The notes under the pieces were generated by a model that was given only the letters and a program-made list of their open reading frames with translations, made no database searches and was not told the DNA's origin. A stretch of DNA of 64,000 bases from Thermoanaerobacter sp. A7A (GTDB taxonomy: Bacteria; Bacillota; Thermoanaerobacteria; Thermoanaerobacterales; Thermoanaerobacteraceae): NCBI RefSeq assembly GCF_000445185.1, contig NZ_AVAF01000171.1:1-64000 (forward strand), in the 5' to 3' direction. This document shows positions 7,892 through 15,946 of this stretch, one piece after another. Numbering within the stretch: position 1 is the stretch's first letter; every line of letters begins with the position of its first letter. A program made the position numbers and the translations under genes.

Positions 7892-9817
7892 ATGGAGCTT
7901 ACAAAGCCAATAAAAATAGGTAATTTAAATTTAAAAAATCGGGTAGTAATGGCGCCTGTTAAAACTGGTTATGCTACATCAGAGGGACAGGTTACAGAGG
8001 ACCTAATTCAATATTATGTCAATAGAGCAAAAGGGGGAGTAGGTTTAATTGTTTTAGAATCAGCATATGTAGACCTTTCAGGGAAAGAAATTCCGCGTCA
8101 ATTAGGTATTTATGATGATTCAATGGTAGAGGGGCTTCGCCACCTTATTACCCCCATACAGGAGGATGGTAGCAAAGTCGCAGTCTACATCAACCATGCG
8201 GGGCGGATAGCAAATCCAATGGTAACTAAATTACCCCTTATCGCACCTTCTCCAATAGCTTGTCCAACTATTGGAGTTGAACCACAAGGAATACCTCATG
8301 AGGACATAAAGAAATGGCAAAATACTTACGTAAAAGCTGCTGTCAGAGCTTATGAAGCTGGTGCAGATGCATTGGAAATTCAATTTGGACATGGTTATCT
8401 CATTCACCAGTTTTTTTCACCTCATACTAACAAAAGAGAGGATGAATATGGTGGCAGTTTTGAGAATAGAATTCGCTTTGGGATGGAAATATTAGATGAA
8501 ATAAAGAAAGAGATAGGTGCTGATTTTCCAATTATTGTACGCATTAGTGCTGATGAATTTGTGCCAGGAGGTTGGACATTAGAGGATGCGATCCGTTTGG
8601 CTAAAGCATTAGAAGATAAAGGTGTTGCTGCTATTGATGTTTCTTTAGGAAGTAGCTGTGAGTCTGGTGCTATTACATTGCAAACTTTGGGAACGCAAAA
8701 AGGATTGGCATGGGAATTTGCTTCAAAAATAAAAGAACAGGTCAATATTCCTGTTATCGCTGTCGGGCGAATCAATACGCCAGAATTGGCAGAAGAAATA
8801 TTGGTATCAGGCAAAGCTGATTTAGTTGCTCTTGGACGGCCTTTGGTGGCTGATCCGCTATTTGTAGAAAAGGCTATATCAGGACGCAGCAAGGAAATAC
8901 GCCGTTGTGCTGCTTGTCACCAAGGCTGTTTAGATGAATTAAGAGCAGGACGCCGTTTTGGTTGTAATTTCAACCCATCAGTTGGCAATGAGGAGGAAAT
9001 CGAAATACAAAAAGCACCTCAACCTGGGAAGAAAGTATTTATCATTGGTGCTGGACTTGCAGGCTTGGAAGCAGCTTATACTGCTGCTGTAAGAGGACAT
9101 AAAGTATACATTTATGAAGAAAAAGGAGAGATAGGAGGTCAAGTTTTGCCCGGTTCTGTTCCTCCTCACAAAGAAGAATTGAAAGGTATCGTGGAATACT
9201 ATAAAGAGGTACTTCCAAAGGTTGGTGTCACTTTAAATCTTAAGCATAAAGTTACAGCAGAAGAAATAGCAAAATGGGAGGCTGACGAAGTCGTCTTTGC
9301 GACAGGAGGACAGCCAATTGTACCACCTATTCCCGGACTTAAAGAATATGGCTTTTTGACAGCTGTGGAAGTATTAAGAGGAGAAAAACAAGCAGGCAAT
9401 AAAGTTGCTATAATTGGTGGCGGCTTAATAGGCATGGAAACTGCTGATTATCTCTCAGAACAAGGCAAAGAAGTTATAGTTATTGAGCTTTTGGAGGAAG
9501 TAGCAAGAGACATGGGAATTTTTGAGAAGAATCTCATTATGAAGCGCTTAAAAGAACGTGGGGTTGAAATTTATGTAAAAACTCGTCTAAAAGAAGTAGG
9601 AAAGGCGCTTTTGGTGGAGACACCTGAAGGGGAAAAAGAGCTGCCACTTCCCGATACTATAGTTTTAGCTGTGGGTTTAAAACCAGATCCTTCTCTTTAC
9701 GAAGAGGTCAGTAAGGTTTTACCACAAGAAAAGCTTCATGTTATAGGAGATGCTAAAGAAGTAAGAAAGATTGTCCACGCTATTTCTGAGGGACGTAATT
9801 TAGGTTTTTCCCTATAA
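7892..9817 (+). CDS. NADH:flavin oxidoreductase / 2,4-dienoyl-CoA reductase-type enzyme
   Basis: The 641-residue product has the three-part layout of the FadH/NADH oxidase/trimethylamine dehydrogenase group. An N-terminal FMN TIM barrel (about 1-330, MELTKPIKIGNLNLKNRVVM; active-site region HGYLIHQFFSPHTN) is followed by a 4Fe-4S cysteine cluster (CAACHQGC then GCNFNP, spacing C-x2-C-x3-C-x11-C) and a C-terminal FAD/NAD(P) domain with two dinucleotide motifs (VFIIGAGLAGLEAA, VAIIGGGLIGMETA). Substrates in this family range from dienoyl-CoA to enoates and O2, so I do not assign one. It is monocistronic, with AAAGGAGTGAT upstream and a terminator at its end. Confidence 0.88.
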   Translation: MELTKPIKIGNLNLKNRVVMAPVKTGYATSEGQVTEDLIQYYVNRAKGGVGLIVLESAYVDLSGKEIPRQLGIYDDSMVEGLRHLITPIQEDGSKVAVYINHAGRIANPMVTKLPLIAPSPIACPTIGVEPQGIPHEDIKKWQNTYVKAAVRAYEAGADALEIQFGHGYLIHQFFSPHTNKREDEYGGSFENRIRFGMEILDEIKKEIGADFPIIVRISADEFVPGGWTLEDAIRLAKALEDKGVAAIDVSLGSSCESGAITLQTLGTQKGLAWEFASKIKEQVNIPVIAVGRINTPELAEEILVSGKADLVALGRPLVADPLFVEKAISGRSKEIRRCAACHQGCLDELRAGRRFGCNFNPSVGNEEEIEIQKAPQPGKKVFIIGAGLAGLEAAYTAAVRGHKVYIYEEKGEIGGQVLPGSVPPHKEELKGIVEYYKEVLPKVGVTLNLKHKVTAEEIAKWEADEVVFATGGQPIVPPIPGLKEYGFLTAVEVLRGEKQAGNKVAIIGGGLIGMETADYLSEQGKEVIVIELLEEVARDMGIFEKNLIMKRLKERGVEIYVKTRLKEVGKALLVETPEGEKELPLPDTIVLAVGLKPDPSLYEEVSKVLPQEKLHVIGDAKEVRKIVHAISEGRNLGFSL

Positions 9818-9843
9818 GAGGGGTTATTCCCCTCTTATATTTT
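9814..9843 (+). terminator. Terminator of the oxidoreductase gene
   Basis: ATAAGAGGGG (9814-9823) pairs perfectly with CCCCTCTTAT (9829-9838), with a 5-nt loop and a T-rich tail. The stem includes the stop codon. Confidence 0.85.
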
Positions 9844-9844
9844 T

Positions 9845-9890
9845 AAATTATCAACTTATCCACAAATGTATGTGAATATGTTGATAATTT
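9845..9890. promoter_or_regulatory. 20-bp hairpin carrying opposed DnaA-box-like sites
   Basis: AAATTATCAACTTATCCACA pairs with its downstream arm (TGTGAATATG then TTGATAATTT) with two mismatches and a 6-nt loop; the outer 11 bp are perfect. The left arm contains TTATCCACA (9856-9864), a perfect DnaA box; the right arm contains the related TGTGAATA. A further TGTGAATAA, the reverse complement of TTATTCACA, lies at 9960-9968. Confidence 0.6.
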
Positions 9891-10059
9891 GATGTTAAAA
9901 GTCTTTCGGTTAAAATATGAGAAGTTTTTGAGCTATGAAAAATTTGCACACAGATTGGATGTGAATAATTTCTTTTCCTTTAAAAAGAAAATTTCTTCAC
10001 TTGCCTTAGGAAAATTGTTATAATTAATTGTGAAAGCAAAAGAAAGGGGGATACCCGCA

Positions 10060-10080
10060 ATGCGGGTATATTGGCTATGA
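10060..10080 (+). CDS. Six-codon upstream ORF (MRVYWL) overlapping the yycJ start
   Basis: AAAGGGGG is followed at about nine bases by ATG CGG GTA TAT TGG CTA TGA, whose stop overlaps the ATG of the MBL hydrolase as ATGA (10077-10080). The same bases form a perfect hairpin, ATACCCGC-AAT-GCGGGTAT (10051-10069), between the only visible ribosome site and the downstream start. Either translation of the short ORF with coupling, or folding that brings the ribosome site close to the start, would explain the arrangement. Confidence 0.45.
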   Translation: MRVYWL

Positions 10081-10856
10081 AGTTTTGTTCCTTGAGGTCA
10101 GGAAGTAGTGGAAACGCTATTTACATAAATCATAAAGATGTACATATTCTAATTGATGCAGGTTTAAGTGGCAGAACAATTGAAAAAGCATTATTCAATA
10201 TAGGGGTAACCCCTAAAAGCCTATCTGCCATTCTCATAACTCATGAGCACAAAGACCACATCATAGGGGCAGGTGTACTTTCAAGGAGATACAATATACC
10301 TATATATGCCAATAAAGCTACGTGGGATGCGATGGAGAAAGACATAAAAGAAATTTCCGAAAAAAACAAACTCTATTTTACCACAGGTGAAGAATTTGAA
10401 ATTGGGGATGTAAAAATAATGCCCTTCAAAAAACCCCATGATGCCGTAGAGCCAGTAGGTTTTTCCTTTAAATGCGGAGACAAAAAAATTTCCATTGCTA
10501 CTGATTTAGGGTACATGACAAGAGGTGTTGCAAATCACCTTATAGGTTCTGATGTAGTACTTTTAGAAGCAAACCATGATATAGAAATGCTTATCAATGG
10601 TTCATATCCTTGGCCTCTTAAAAAAAGGATTTTATCTAATTTAGGTCATCTTTCTAATGATGCAGCTGCAGATGCTCTCATGAAACTGTTTAAAATGAAA
10701 GCGATAGGAATAGCTTTTTTAGGCCATTTAAGCCAAAATAATAACAGACCAGAACTTGCTTTTGCTACTGTAACGAATATGCTTAAAAAATCAGGAGTTA
10801 AATTTGAAGTGCGTATGGCGCTGAGAAATATTGAAAGTGATGTGGTGGAAATATAA
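10077..10856 (+). CDS. yycJ: MBL-fold metallohydrolase, YycJ/WalJ family
   Basis: This is a metallo-beta-lactamase fold protein of the WalJ/YycJ type, linked in Bacillus to the WalRK locus and to DNA replication/cell-wall coordination. The 259-residue product shows the metal motif THEHKDHIIGA, the downstream metal ligands KKPHDA and TDLGY, and the late histidine FLGHLSQNN. The track starts at TTG 10071 (MAMKF), but the ATG at 10077 gives the family start MKFCSLRSGSSGN and overlaps the 6-codon upstream ORF, so I prefer it. TATAAT at 10017-10022 is a likely -10. In this window it has no walRK neighbours. A strong terminator follows. Confidence 0.88.
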   Translation: MKFCSLRSGSSGNAIYINHKDVHILIDAGLSGRTIEKALFNIGVTPKSLSAILITHEHKDHIIGAGVLSRRYNIPIYANKATWDAMEKDIKEISEKNKLYFTTGEEFEIGDVKIMPFKKPHDAVEPVGFSFKCGDKKISIATDLGYMTRGVANHLIGSDVVLLEANHDIEMLINGSYPWPLKKRILSNLGHLSNDAAADALMKLFKMKAIGIAFLGHLSQNNNRPELAFATVTNMLKKSGVKFEVRMALRNIESDVVEI

Positions 10857-10863
10857 AAAATAT

Positions 10864-10902
10864 AAAAATGCGGCAAAGCATGAAACTTTGCCGCATTTTT
10901 TG
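10864..10902. terminator. Bidirectional terminator between yycJ and the permease remnant
   Basis: AAAAATGCGGCAAAG (10864-10878) pairs perfectly with CTTTGCCGCATTTTT (10886-10900), with a 7-nt loop and T/A runs on both sides, so it can serve both convergent genes. Confidence 0.92.
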
Positions 10903-10911
10903 ATATTGTTG

Positions 10912-11210
10912 TTACCTTTCTGACGTTTTGGCCAGTATACTGTGGTGTCTTCCATAACCGAAATAAATGAAAAGTCCTATTATAAGCCATACAATGAGCC
11001 TCACCCATGTCTCCCACGGGAGAGATACCATAAGTGAAAGTACAAAAGCTATTGCCAAAAGGGGTGTCCATGGTACACCTGGGGCTTTAAATTTTCTTGG
11101 TAAATCTGGTTGTTTATATCTCAATACTATTACACCGATAGAAGTGAGTATAAAAGCTAACATAGTTCCTATATTTACAAGTTCTGCGATTATGTTAATT
11201 GTTAAAAATA
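10912..11210 (-). pseudogene. APC-family amino acid permease, C-terminal remnant
   Basis: The frame reads IIAELVNIGTMLAFILTSIGV, then VLRYKQPDLPRKFKAPGVPW and two more hydrophobic segments. This is typical of the last part of cationic amino acid transporter-like APC permeases (normally 450-500 residues). The track starts at an internal Met (11163), but the matching frame runs back to about 11210, where a stop cuts it. Only the last ~95 residues remain, with no ribosome site, so it is a remnant. The natural stop and terminator are intact. Confidence 0.82.
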
Positions 11211-11381
11211 CATACTATTGAATAAATATACTAATTAGTAATGGTAAAGTGAAATATATTGGACAAAATATATTTTAAAAATAATGCTTTTAGTGAGTAT
11301 TTATGATTAAAATTATTTGCATGGGTTAGATGAATAGATAGACAATAGGTTAATTTTTTGTTTAGTAAACGTAAACTGCTA

Positions 11382-11428
11382 TTGATTTTTATAATTTAAT
11401 GTGATAAAATGTATTCCATATATGGAAT
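11382..11428 (+). promoter_or_regulatory. Threonine operon promoter with a palindromic operator
   Basis: TTGATT (11382-11387), a 17-bp spacer and TAAAAT (11405-11410) form a sigma-A type promoter. Immediately downstream, across the expected transcription start, is the perfect 16-bp palindrome ATTCCATATATGGAAT (11413-11428). Its position fits a repressor operator; the first gene of the operon encodes a ThrR-like regulator. Confidence 0.65.
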
Positions 11429-11464
11429 GATGTTTATTCAACAAAAACAGTGGAGGTGAAATTC

Positions 11465-11905
11465 ATGGGAGAAGATGGGAAACTCTATATAATAAGAGAA
11501 GAAATCCTTTCAGACTCTCTTAAAAAGACTTTAAAAGTGAAAGAATTATTAGAATCGGGCAAAGTGAAAACCATCAATGAAGCAGTAAAACAAGTAGGCA
11601 TATCTCGCAGTGCTTTTTACAAGTATAGAGATTATGTTTTCCCTTTTTCTAAATTTAGCAAAGGGAAAATCATAACTTTATCTATGGTATTAGAGCATAT
11701 GCCAGGAGTGCTTTCTTCTATTCTTGACGTTGTGGCAGATGCGAGGTGCAATGTTGTTACTATAAATCAAAGTATACCTTCGATGGGGGTTGCCAGCGTA
11801 ACTATTTCTATTGATACCCAGTACATGGAAATGAGTTTGGAAAATTTCCTTGAGAAATTATCCAGTCAAAACGGAGTTAGGAAAATAGAAATTTTAGGAG
11901 AATGA
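11465..11905 (+). CDS. thrR: ACT-domain regulator, ThrR/PheB family (UPF0735)
   Basis: In Bacillus subtilis the ThrR (formerly PheB) protein represses hom and thrCB. This 146-residue homologue has an N-terminal helix-turn-helix ([25 protein letters not shown], about residues 30-55) and a C-terminal ACT domain ([24 protein letters not shown] onward) that would sense an amino acid. The ATG at 11465 has GGAGGTG six bases upstream; the track's earlier GTG overlaps that site. It is the first gene of the threonine operon, 12 bp before hom. The palindrome over the promoter makes autoregulation plausible. Family is clear; the threonine role rests on context and the Bacillus precedent. Confidence 0.85.
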   Translation: MGEDGKLYIIREEILSDSLKKTLKVKELLESGKVKTINEAVKQVGISRSAFYKYRDYVFPFSKFSKGKIITLSMVLEHMPGVLSSILDVVADARCNVVTINQSIPSMGVASVTISIDTQYMEMSLENFLEKLSSQNGVRKIEILGE

Positions 11906-11917
11906 GAGGGATTGAGA

Positions 11918-13174
11918 ATGAAGATAGGACTAATGGGCCTTGGCACAGTTGGAACAGGTGTAGTTCATTTAATCAACCAAAACGGTAAAAACATTGAAAA
12001 AAAGATAGGTGAAAAGATTGAGATAAAGAAGATACTTGTGAAAGACCCCAATAAAAAGAGGACACCTCTTGCAGAGGGAAAAATAACTTTTGATGCAAAT
12101 GATATTTTAGAAGATGAAGAAATAGATGTAGTGGTAGAAGTGATGGGGAAAGAACATCCCGCTCTGGATTATATTATAAAAGCTCTCAAAAGTGGTAAGC
12201 ACGTCGTCACTGCCAACAAAGAAGTCATAGCAGTTCACGGTAAAGAGCTAATAAAACTTGCGACAGAAAATAAAGTTAGTCTTCTCTATGAGGCATCAGT
12301 TGGTGGTGGCATTCCCATCATCAGGCCATTAAAACAATGTCTTGCAGCAAATAAAATATACGAAATCAAAGGAATATTAAACGGAACTACAAATTATATA
12401 TTGACAGAAATGAAAGAAAAAGGTTTAGACTTTGAAGAAGTTTTAAAGGAAGCTCAGCAGAAAGGTTACGCAGAGATAGACCCGACAGATGATGTGGAAG
12501 GTTTTGATGCGGCAAGAAAACTTGCCATACTATGCACTTTAGCTTTTAACAAATTCATTTTGCCTGAAAAAATTTACACAAAAGGTATAAAGTCTATTTC
12601 TAAATTTGACATAAAATATGCAGAAGAATTGGGGTACAATGTAAAACTTATAGCTTATGCAAAAATTGATGAAAGAGACAATTTAGAAGCATGGGTACAT
12701 CCTGTCATGATAAAAAAAGACAATCCTTTAAGCGGCGTAAATGGAGTCTTCAACGCTATTTTAGTTGATGGAAATGCAGTAGGGGAAGTTATGTTTTATG
12801 GGCAAGGTGCGGGTATGATGCCTACTGCCAGTGCAGTTGTTGCGGACATAATGGATGTAAAAAACCATATTGTTATTCAAAATGGGTGCGAAGATGCAAA
12901 CCTTCTTCCTATTGTGGATACTGTATCCAAATATTATATAAGGCTCATAGCCTTTGATAAACCTGGCGTAATGAGCAAAATTACTGGTATATTAGGAGAT
13001 AAAGGAATAAGTCTTTTGTCGGTAGTACAAAAAGGGGTTTTGGGGGATACTGCGGAGATTGTGTTGATCACTCATATTGCGAATACAGGTAAAGTATTTG
13101 AAGCCCTGGAGAAAATACAAAATCTGAGGGAAGTAGAAAGTATAGAAAGTGTCATAAGAGTAGAGGGGGAATAG
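11918..13174 (+). CDS. hom: Homoserine dehydrogenase
   Basis: Reduces aspartate semialdehyde to homoserine with NAD(P)H (EC 1.1.1.3), the branch point to threonine and methionine. The 418-residue product has an N-terminal Rossmann motif (MGLGTVGTGVV), the TANKEV region, the catalytic core (YEASVGGGIPIIRPLKQ, GILNGTTNYILTEM, EIDPTDDVEGFDAARK) and a C-terminal ACT domain (IAFDKPGVMSKITGILGDKG) for feedback control. Length matches the Gram-positive form. The track start is TTG 11912, two bases from GAGAGGG; the ATG at 11918 has better spacing and gives MKIGLMGLG. thrC starts 3 bp after its stop. Confidence 0.96.
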   Translation: MKIGLMGLGTVGTGVVHLINQNGKNIEKKIGEKIEIKKILVKDPNKKRTPLAEGKITFDANDILEDEEIDVVVEVMGKEHPALDYIIKALKSGKHVVTANKEVIAVHGKELIKLATENKVSLLYEASVGGGIPIIRPLKQCLAANKIYEIKGILNGTTNYILTEMKEKGLDFEEVLKEAQQKGYAEIDPTDDVEGFDAARKLAILCTLAFNKFILPEKIYTKGIKSISKFDIKYAEELGYNVKLIAYAKIDERDNLEAWVHPVMIKKDNPLSGVNGVFNAILVDGNAVGEVMFYGQGAGMMPTASAVVADIMDVKNHIVIQNGCEDANLLPIVDTVSKYYIRLIAFDKPGVMSKITGILGDKGISLLSVVQKGVLGDTAEIVLITHIANTGKVFEALEKIQNLREVESIESVIRVEGE

Positions 13175-13177
13175 TCA

Positions 13178-14233
13178 ATGGGGTGGGAAGGCCTAATAAA
13201 AGCTTATAGAGAGTTTATGCCTAAAATAAAAGAGGAAAACATAGTTACATTAAAAGAAGGCAATACACCTATTTATGAGGCTACCAATCTCCAAAAACTT
13301 TTTCCAGGCATAAAAATATATCTGAAATACGAAGGGTTAAACCCAACAGGCTCTTTTAAAGACAGGGGTATGACTGTAGCAGTGTCGCAGGCAAAAGAAG
13401 AGGGTTCTAATGCAGTTGTGTGCGCTTCAACAGGGAATACTTCCGCTTCTGCAGCTGCCTATGCAGCAAAGGCAGGGCTCAAGAGCATTGTACTTATACC
13501 TGGCGGCAAAATTGCTTTAGGAAAGCTTGCTCAAGCGATTGCTTATGGTGCTAAGGTTATTGCTATAGATGGAAACTTTGATGATGCTTTGAGGTTAGTT
13601 AGAGAGATTTCAAAAAAATTTCCCATAACGCTGGTGAATTCTATAAATCCTTATAGGTTAGAAGGACAAAAGACAGCTTCTTTTGAAATATGTGACGAAC
13701 TTAAAGATGCTCCTTCCTATGTTGCGCTTCCTGTGGGGAATGCAGGGAATATAACAGCTTATTGGATGGGCTTTAAAGAATATTATAATGCGGGGAAAAT
13801 AAATAAACTTCCTAAAATGTTAGGTTTTCAGGCAGCTGGGGCTGCACCTATAGTTGAAAACAGAGTAATTGAAAACCCTGAGACTATTGCAACAGCGATA
13901 AGAATAGGTAACCCTGCCAGCTGGGAAAAGGCTGTCGCTGCGAGAGATGAGTCGGGGGGACTCATTGACAAAGTTACAGATGAAGAAATACTGGAGGCTT
14001 ATGCGCTTTTAGCTAAGAAGGAAGGTATTTTTGCAGAGCCTGCTTCAGCAGCTTCTATTGCAGGGGTTATTAAGAAATACAAGGAAGGATTTTTTAAAGA
14101 AGGAGAATCTGTTGTTTGTGTTTTAACGGGAAATGGATTAAAGGATCCAGATACTGCTGTTAAATTAGGTGGAGAGATAAAAACAATAGAGGCGAATCTA
14201 AAAGCATTGGAGGAAGTTTTATATGGAGAGTGA
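13178..14233 (+). CDS. thrC: Threonine synthase
   Basis: PLP enzyme converting O-phosphohomoserine to threonine (EC 4.2.3.1). The 351-residue product shows the Schiff-base lysine motif [11 protein letters not shown], the phosphate-binding stretch [18 protein letters not shown], and the late VLTGNGLKD. Length fits the short bacterial class found in Bacillus. It follows hom by 3 bp, and its 3' end overlaps or abuts thrB. Confidence 0.96.
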   Translation: MGWEGLIKAYREFMPKIKEENIVTLKEGNTPIYEATNLQKLFPGIKIYLKYEGLNPTGSFKDRGMTVAVSQAKEEGSNAVVCASTGNTSASAAAYAAKAGLKSIVLIPGGKIALGKLAQAIAYGAKVIAIDGNFDDALRLVREISKKFPITLVNSINPYRLEGQKTASFEICDELKDAPSYVALPVGNAGNITAYWMGFKEYYNAGKINKLPKMLGFQAAGAAPIVENRVIENPETIATAIRIGNPASWEKAVAARDESGGLIDKVTDEEILEAYALLAKKEGIFAEPASAASIAGVIKKYKEGFFKEGESVVCVLTGNGLKDPDTAVKLGGEIKTIEANLKALEEVLYGE

Positions 14234-14234
14234 C

Positions 14235-15149
14235 ATGGTAAAAGTGAGAATTCCCGCTTCTTCAGCAAATTTGGGACCGGGCTTTGACTGCATAGGAGTG
14301 GCACTAAATTTGTATACAGAAATTTCTATGGGATTTATAGAAGAAGGGCTCTTGATAGAGGTTTCAGGAGATGACTATAAAGAAATAGAAACAACTGAGG
14401 ATAATCTCGTCTATAAAGCGGCTAAAAGAGTTTTTGAAAAAACTGAGACACAATATGAGGGATTAAAAATAGAGATAAGAAATGGTATTCCCATAGGCAG
14501 TGGTCTTGGAAGTAGTGCGGCGGCGATAATTGGTGGGATGTTAGCAGCAAATGAACTTGCAGGAGGTATTTTAACACATGAGGAAATTTTAGACCTTGCG
14601 GCTTCTATGGAAGGACACGCTGATAATGTAGGCCCTGCTCTAAATGGTGGATTAAATATAACTGTTTTTGACGGGGTAAGTACTTATTATGTAAAAAAAG
14701 AATTAGAAAATGATTTAAAATTTATCACTTTTACTCCAAAAAAAGTTTTAAAGACGGAAATAGCAAGGAGTATATTGCCCAAAAAAGTAGATTTTAAAGA
14801 TGCTGTATTCAATACAGGTAGGTCTTCTCTTTTGACAGCTGCTTTGTTTAGTGGAAGGTACGACTTGTTAAAGATTGCCTCTCAAGATATGCTCCATCAA
14901 AAATACCGCTCTAAACTTATACCTGAAATGTATGCCTGTTTTGAAAAAGCTTTAGAAGCAGGCGCTTATTCTGTTTTTTTAAGTGGAGCAGGCCCCACAA
15001 TTATGGCTATTTGCTCGGAAGATAAGGTAGATACAGTAGTAGAAGGAGTAGGAAGTGTGTATACTAGCATGGAGATAGATTATAGAGTATATAAACTCCA
15101 TTGTGAAAATAACGGTGCTCAAGTTTCAAAGGTTTCTCTATCAGTATAG
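14235..15149 (+). CDS. thrB: Homoserine kinase
   Basis: GHMP-family kinase that phosphorylates homoserine (EC 2.7.1.39), the step before ThrC. The 304-residue product has the N-terminal PASSANLGPGFDCIG, the ATP loop IPIGSGLGSSAAAI and the C-terminal SGAGPTIMAI. Two starts are possible: ATG 14223, which overlaps thrC by 11 bp, and ATG 14235, which has GGAG at good spacing and gives MVKVRIPASSAN; I chose the latter. It closes the thrR-hom-thrC-thrB operon. The stop codon lies in the loop of the terminator hairpin. Confidence 0.95.
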   Translation: MVKVRIPASSANLGPGFDCIGVALNLYTEISMGFIEEGLLIEVSGDDYKEIETTEDNLVYKAAKRVFEKTETQYEGLKIEIRNGIPIGSGLGSSAAAIIGGMLAANELAGGILTHEEILDLAASMEGHADNVGPALNGGLNITVFDGVSTYYVKKELENDLKFITFTPKKVLKTEIARSILPKKVDFKDAVFNTGRSSLLTAALFSGRYDLLKIASQDMLHQKYRSKLIPEMYACFEKALEAGAYSVFLSGAGPTIMAICSEDKVDTVVEGVGSVYTSMEIDYRVYKLHCENNGAQVSKVSLSV

Positions 15150-15170
15150 GGAAACCTTTGAAACTTTATT
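15121..15170 (+). terminator. Terminator of the threonine operon, overlapping the thrB end
   Basis: AAGTTTCAAAGGTTTC (15121-15136) pairs perfectly over 16 bp with GAAACCTTTGAAACTT (15151-15166). The loop holds the last thrB codons and stop. The T-tract after it is short (TATTATG), so termination may be incomplete. Confidence 0.75.
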
Positions 15171-15310
15171 ATGTGATAAATTTTTATGATTAACCAATGT
15201 GATATAGTAACAAAAAAATATTAAAATGCTTTAAACATATTAAAGTTTTTAATAAAATATATTTACTTTGCTTCGTGAGTTATGCTATAATATTTATGGG
15301 TGATATAAAT

Positions 15311-15946
15311 ATGAAAGCAAAAGAAGTTTTAGAATTATTAAAAATATCAAGGCCAACACTAACCAAATATGTAAAAGAAGGAAAAATAAGAGTAACAGTT
15401 ATGCCAAATGGATTTTATGATTATAATGAGGAAGACGTATACAAAATTTTTATGAAAGGTGTTGAAAGGAAAACATACATTTACGCAAGAGTTTCAACCC
15501 CAAAACAAAAGAAAGATCTAGAAAATCAAATTGAATTATTGAAACAGTTTTGTTTTAATAATGGCTATAAAATACATGGAGTATTTTCTGATATAGCAAG
15601 TGGAATTAGCTTTGAAAAGAGAAATGAATTTTTTAAAATGCTTGATGATGTTCTTGCGGGTAAAGTAGAGAGGGTTATTATAGCCTACAAAGACAGGTTA
15701 AGCAGAGCAGGATTTGAATTGTTTAAACATTTATTTAGAAAATTTAATACTGAAATGATTGTTGTATCAGAAGTTGGTAATGAGGAGCTTGATTCTCAGG
15801 AAATAATTGAAGAAATTATAAGTTTGCTGCACTGTTACAGTATGAAATTCTACAGCAAAAGAAAAATTCAAAAAATAAGAAAGCTTTTAGAAAGCGAGGT
15901 GTTTGAAGATAATAGTCAAGAGAGTAGAACAAATACAGATAAATAA
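15311..15946 (+). CDS. tnpA: IS607-type serine recombinase TnpA
   Basis: Small serine recombinase that excises and inserts the element through a circular intermediate. The 211-residue product has a MerR-like N-terminal helix-turn-helix (LLKISRPTLTKYVKEGKIR) and a resolvase catalytic domain with the nucleophile in YARVSTPKQKKDLENQ and the arginine-containing AYKDRLSRAGFE. The track starts at 15275, but the ATG at 15311 follows GGGTGAT and matches the family start, giving MKAKEVLELL. TATAAT just upstream, with TTTACT 18 bp earlier, is a likely promoter. Its 3' end overlaps tnpB by 44 bp in another frame. Confidence 0.93.
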   Translation: MKAKEVLELLKISRPTLTKYVKEGKIRVTVMPNGFYDYNEEDVYKIFMKGVERKTYIYARVSTPKQKKDLENQIELLKQFCFNNGYKIHGVFSDIASGISFEKRNEFFKMLDDVLAGKVERVIIAYKDRLSRAGFELFKHLFRKFNTEMIVVSEVGNEELDSQEIIEEIISLLHCYSMKFYSKRKIQKIRKLLESEVFEDNSQESRTNTDK

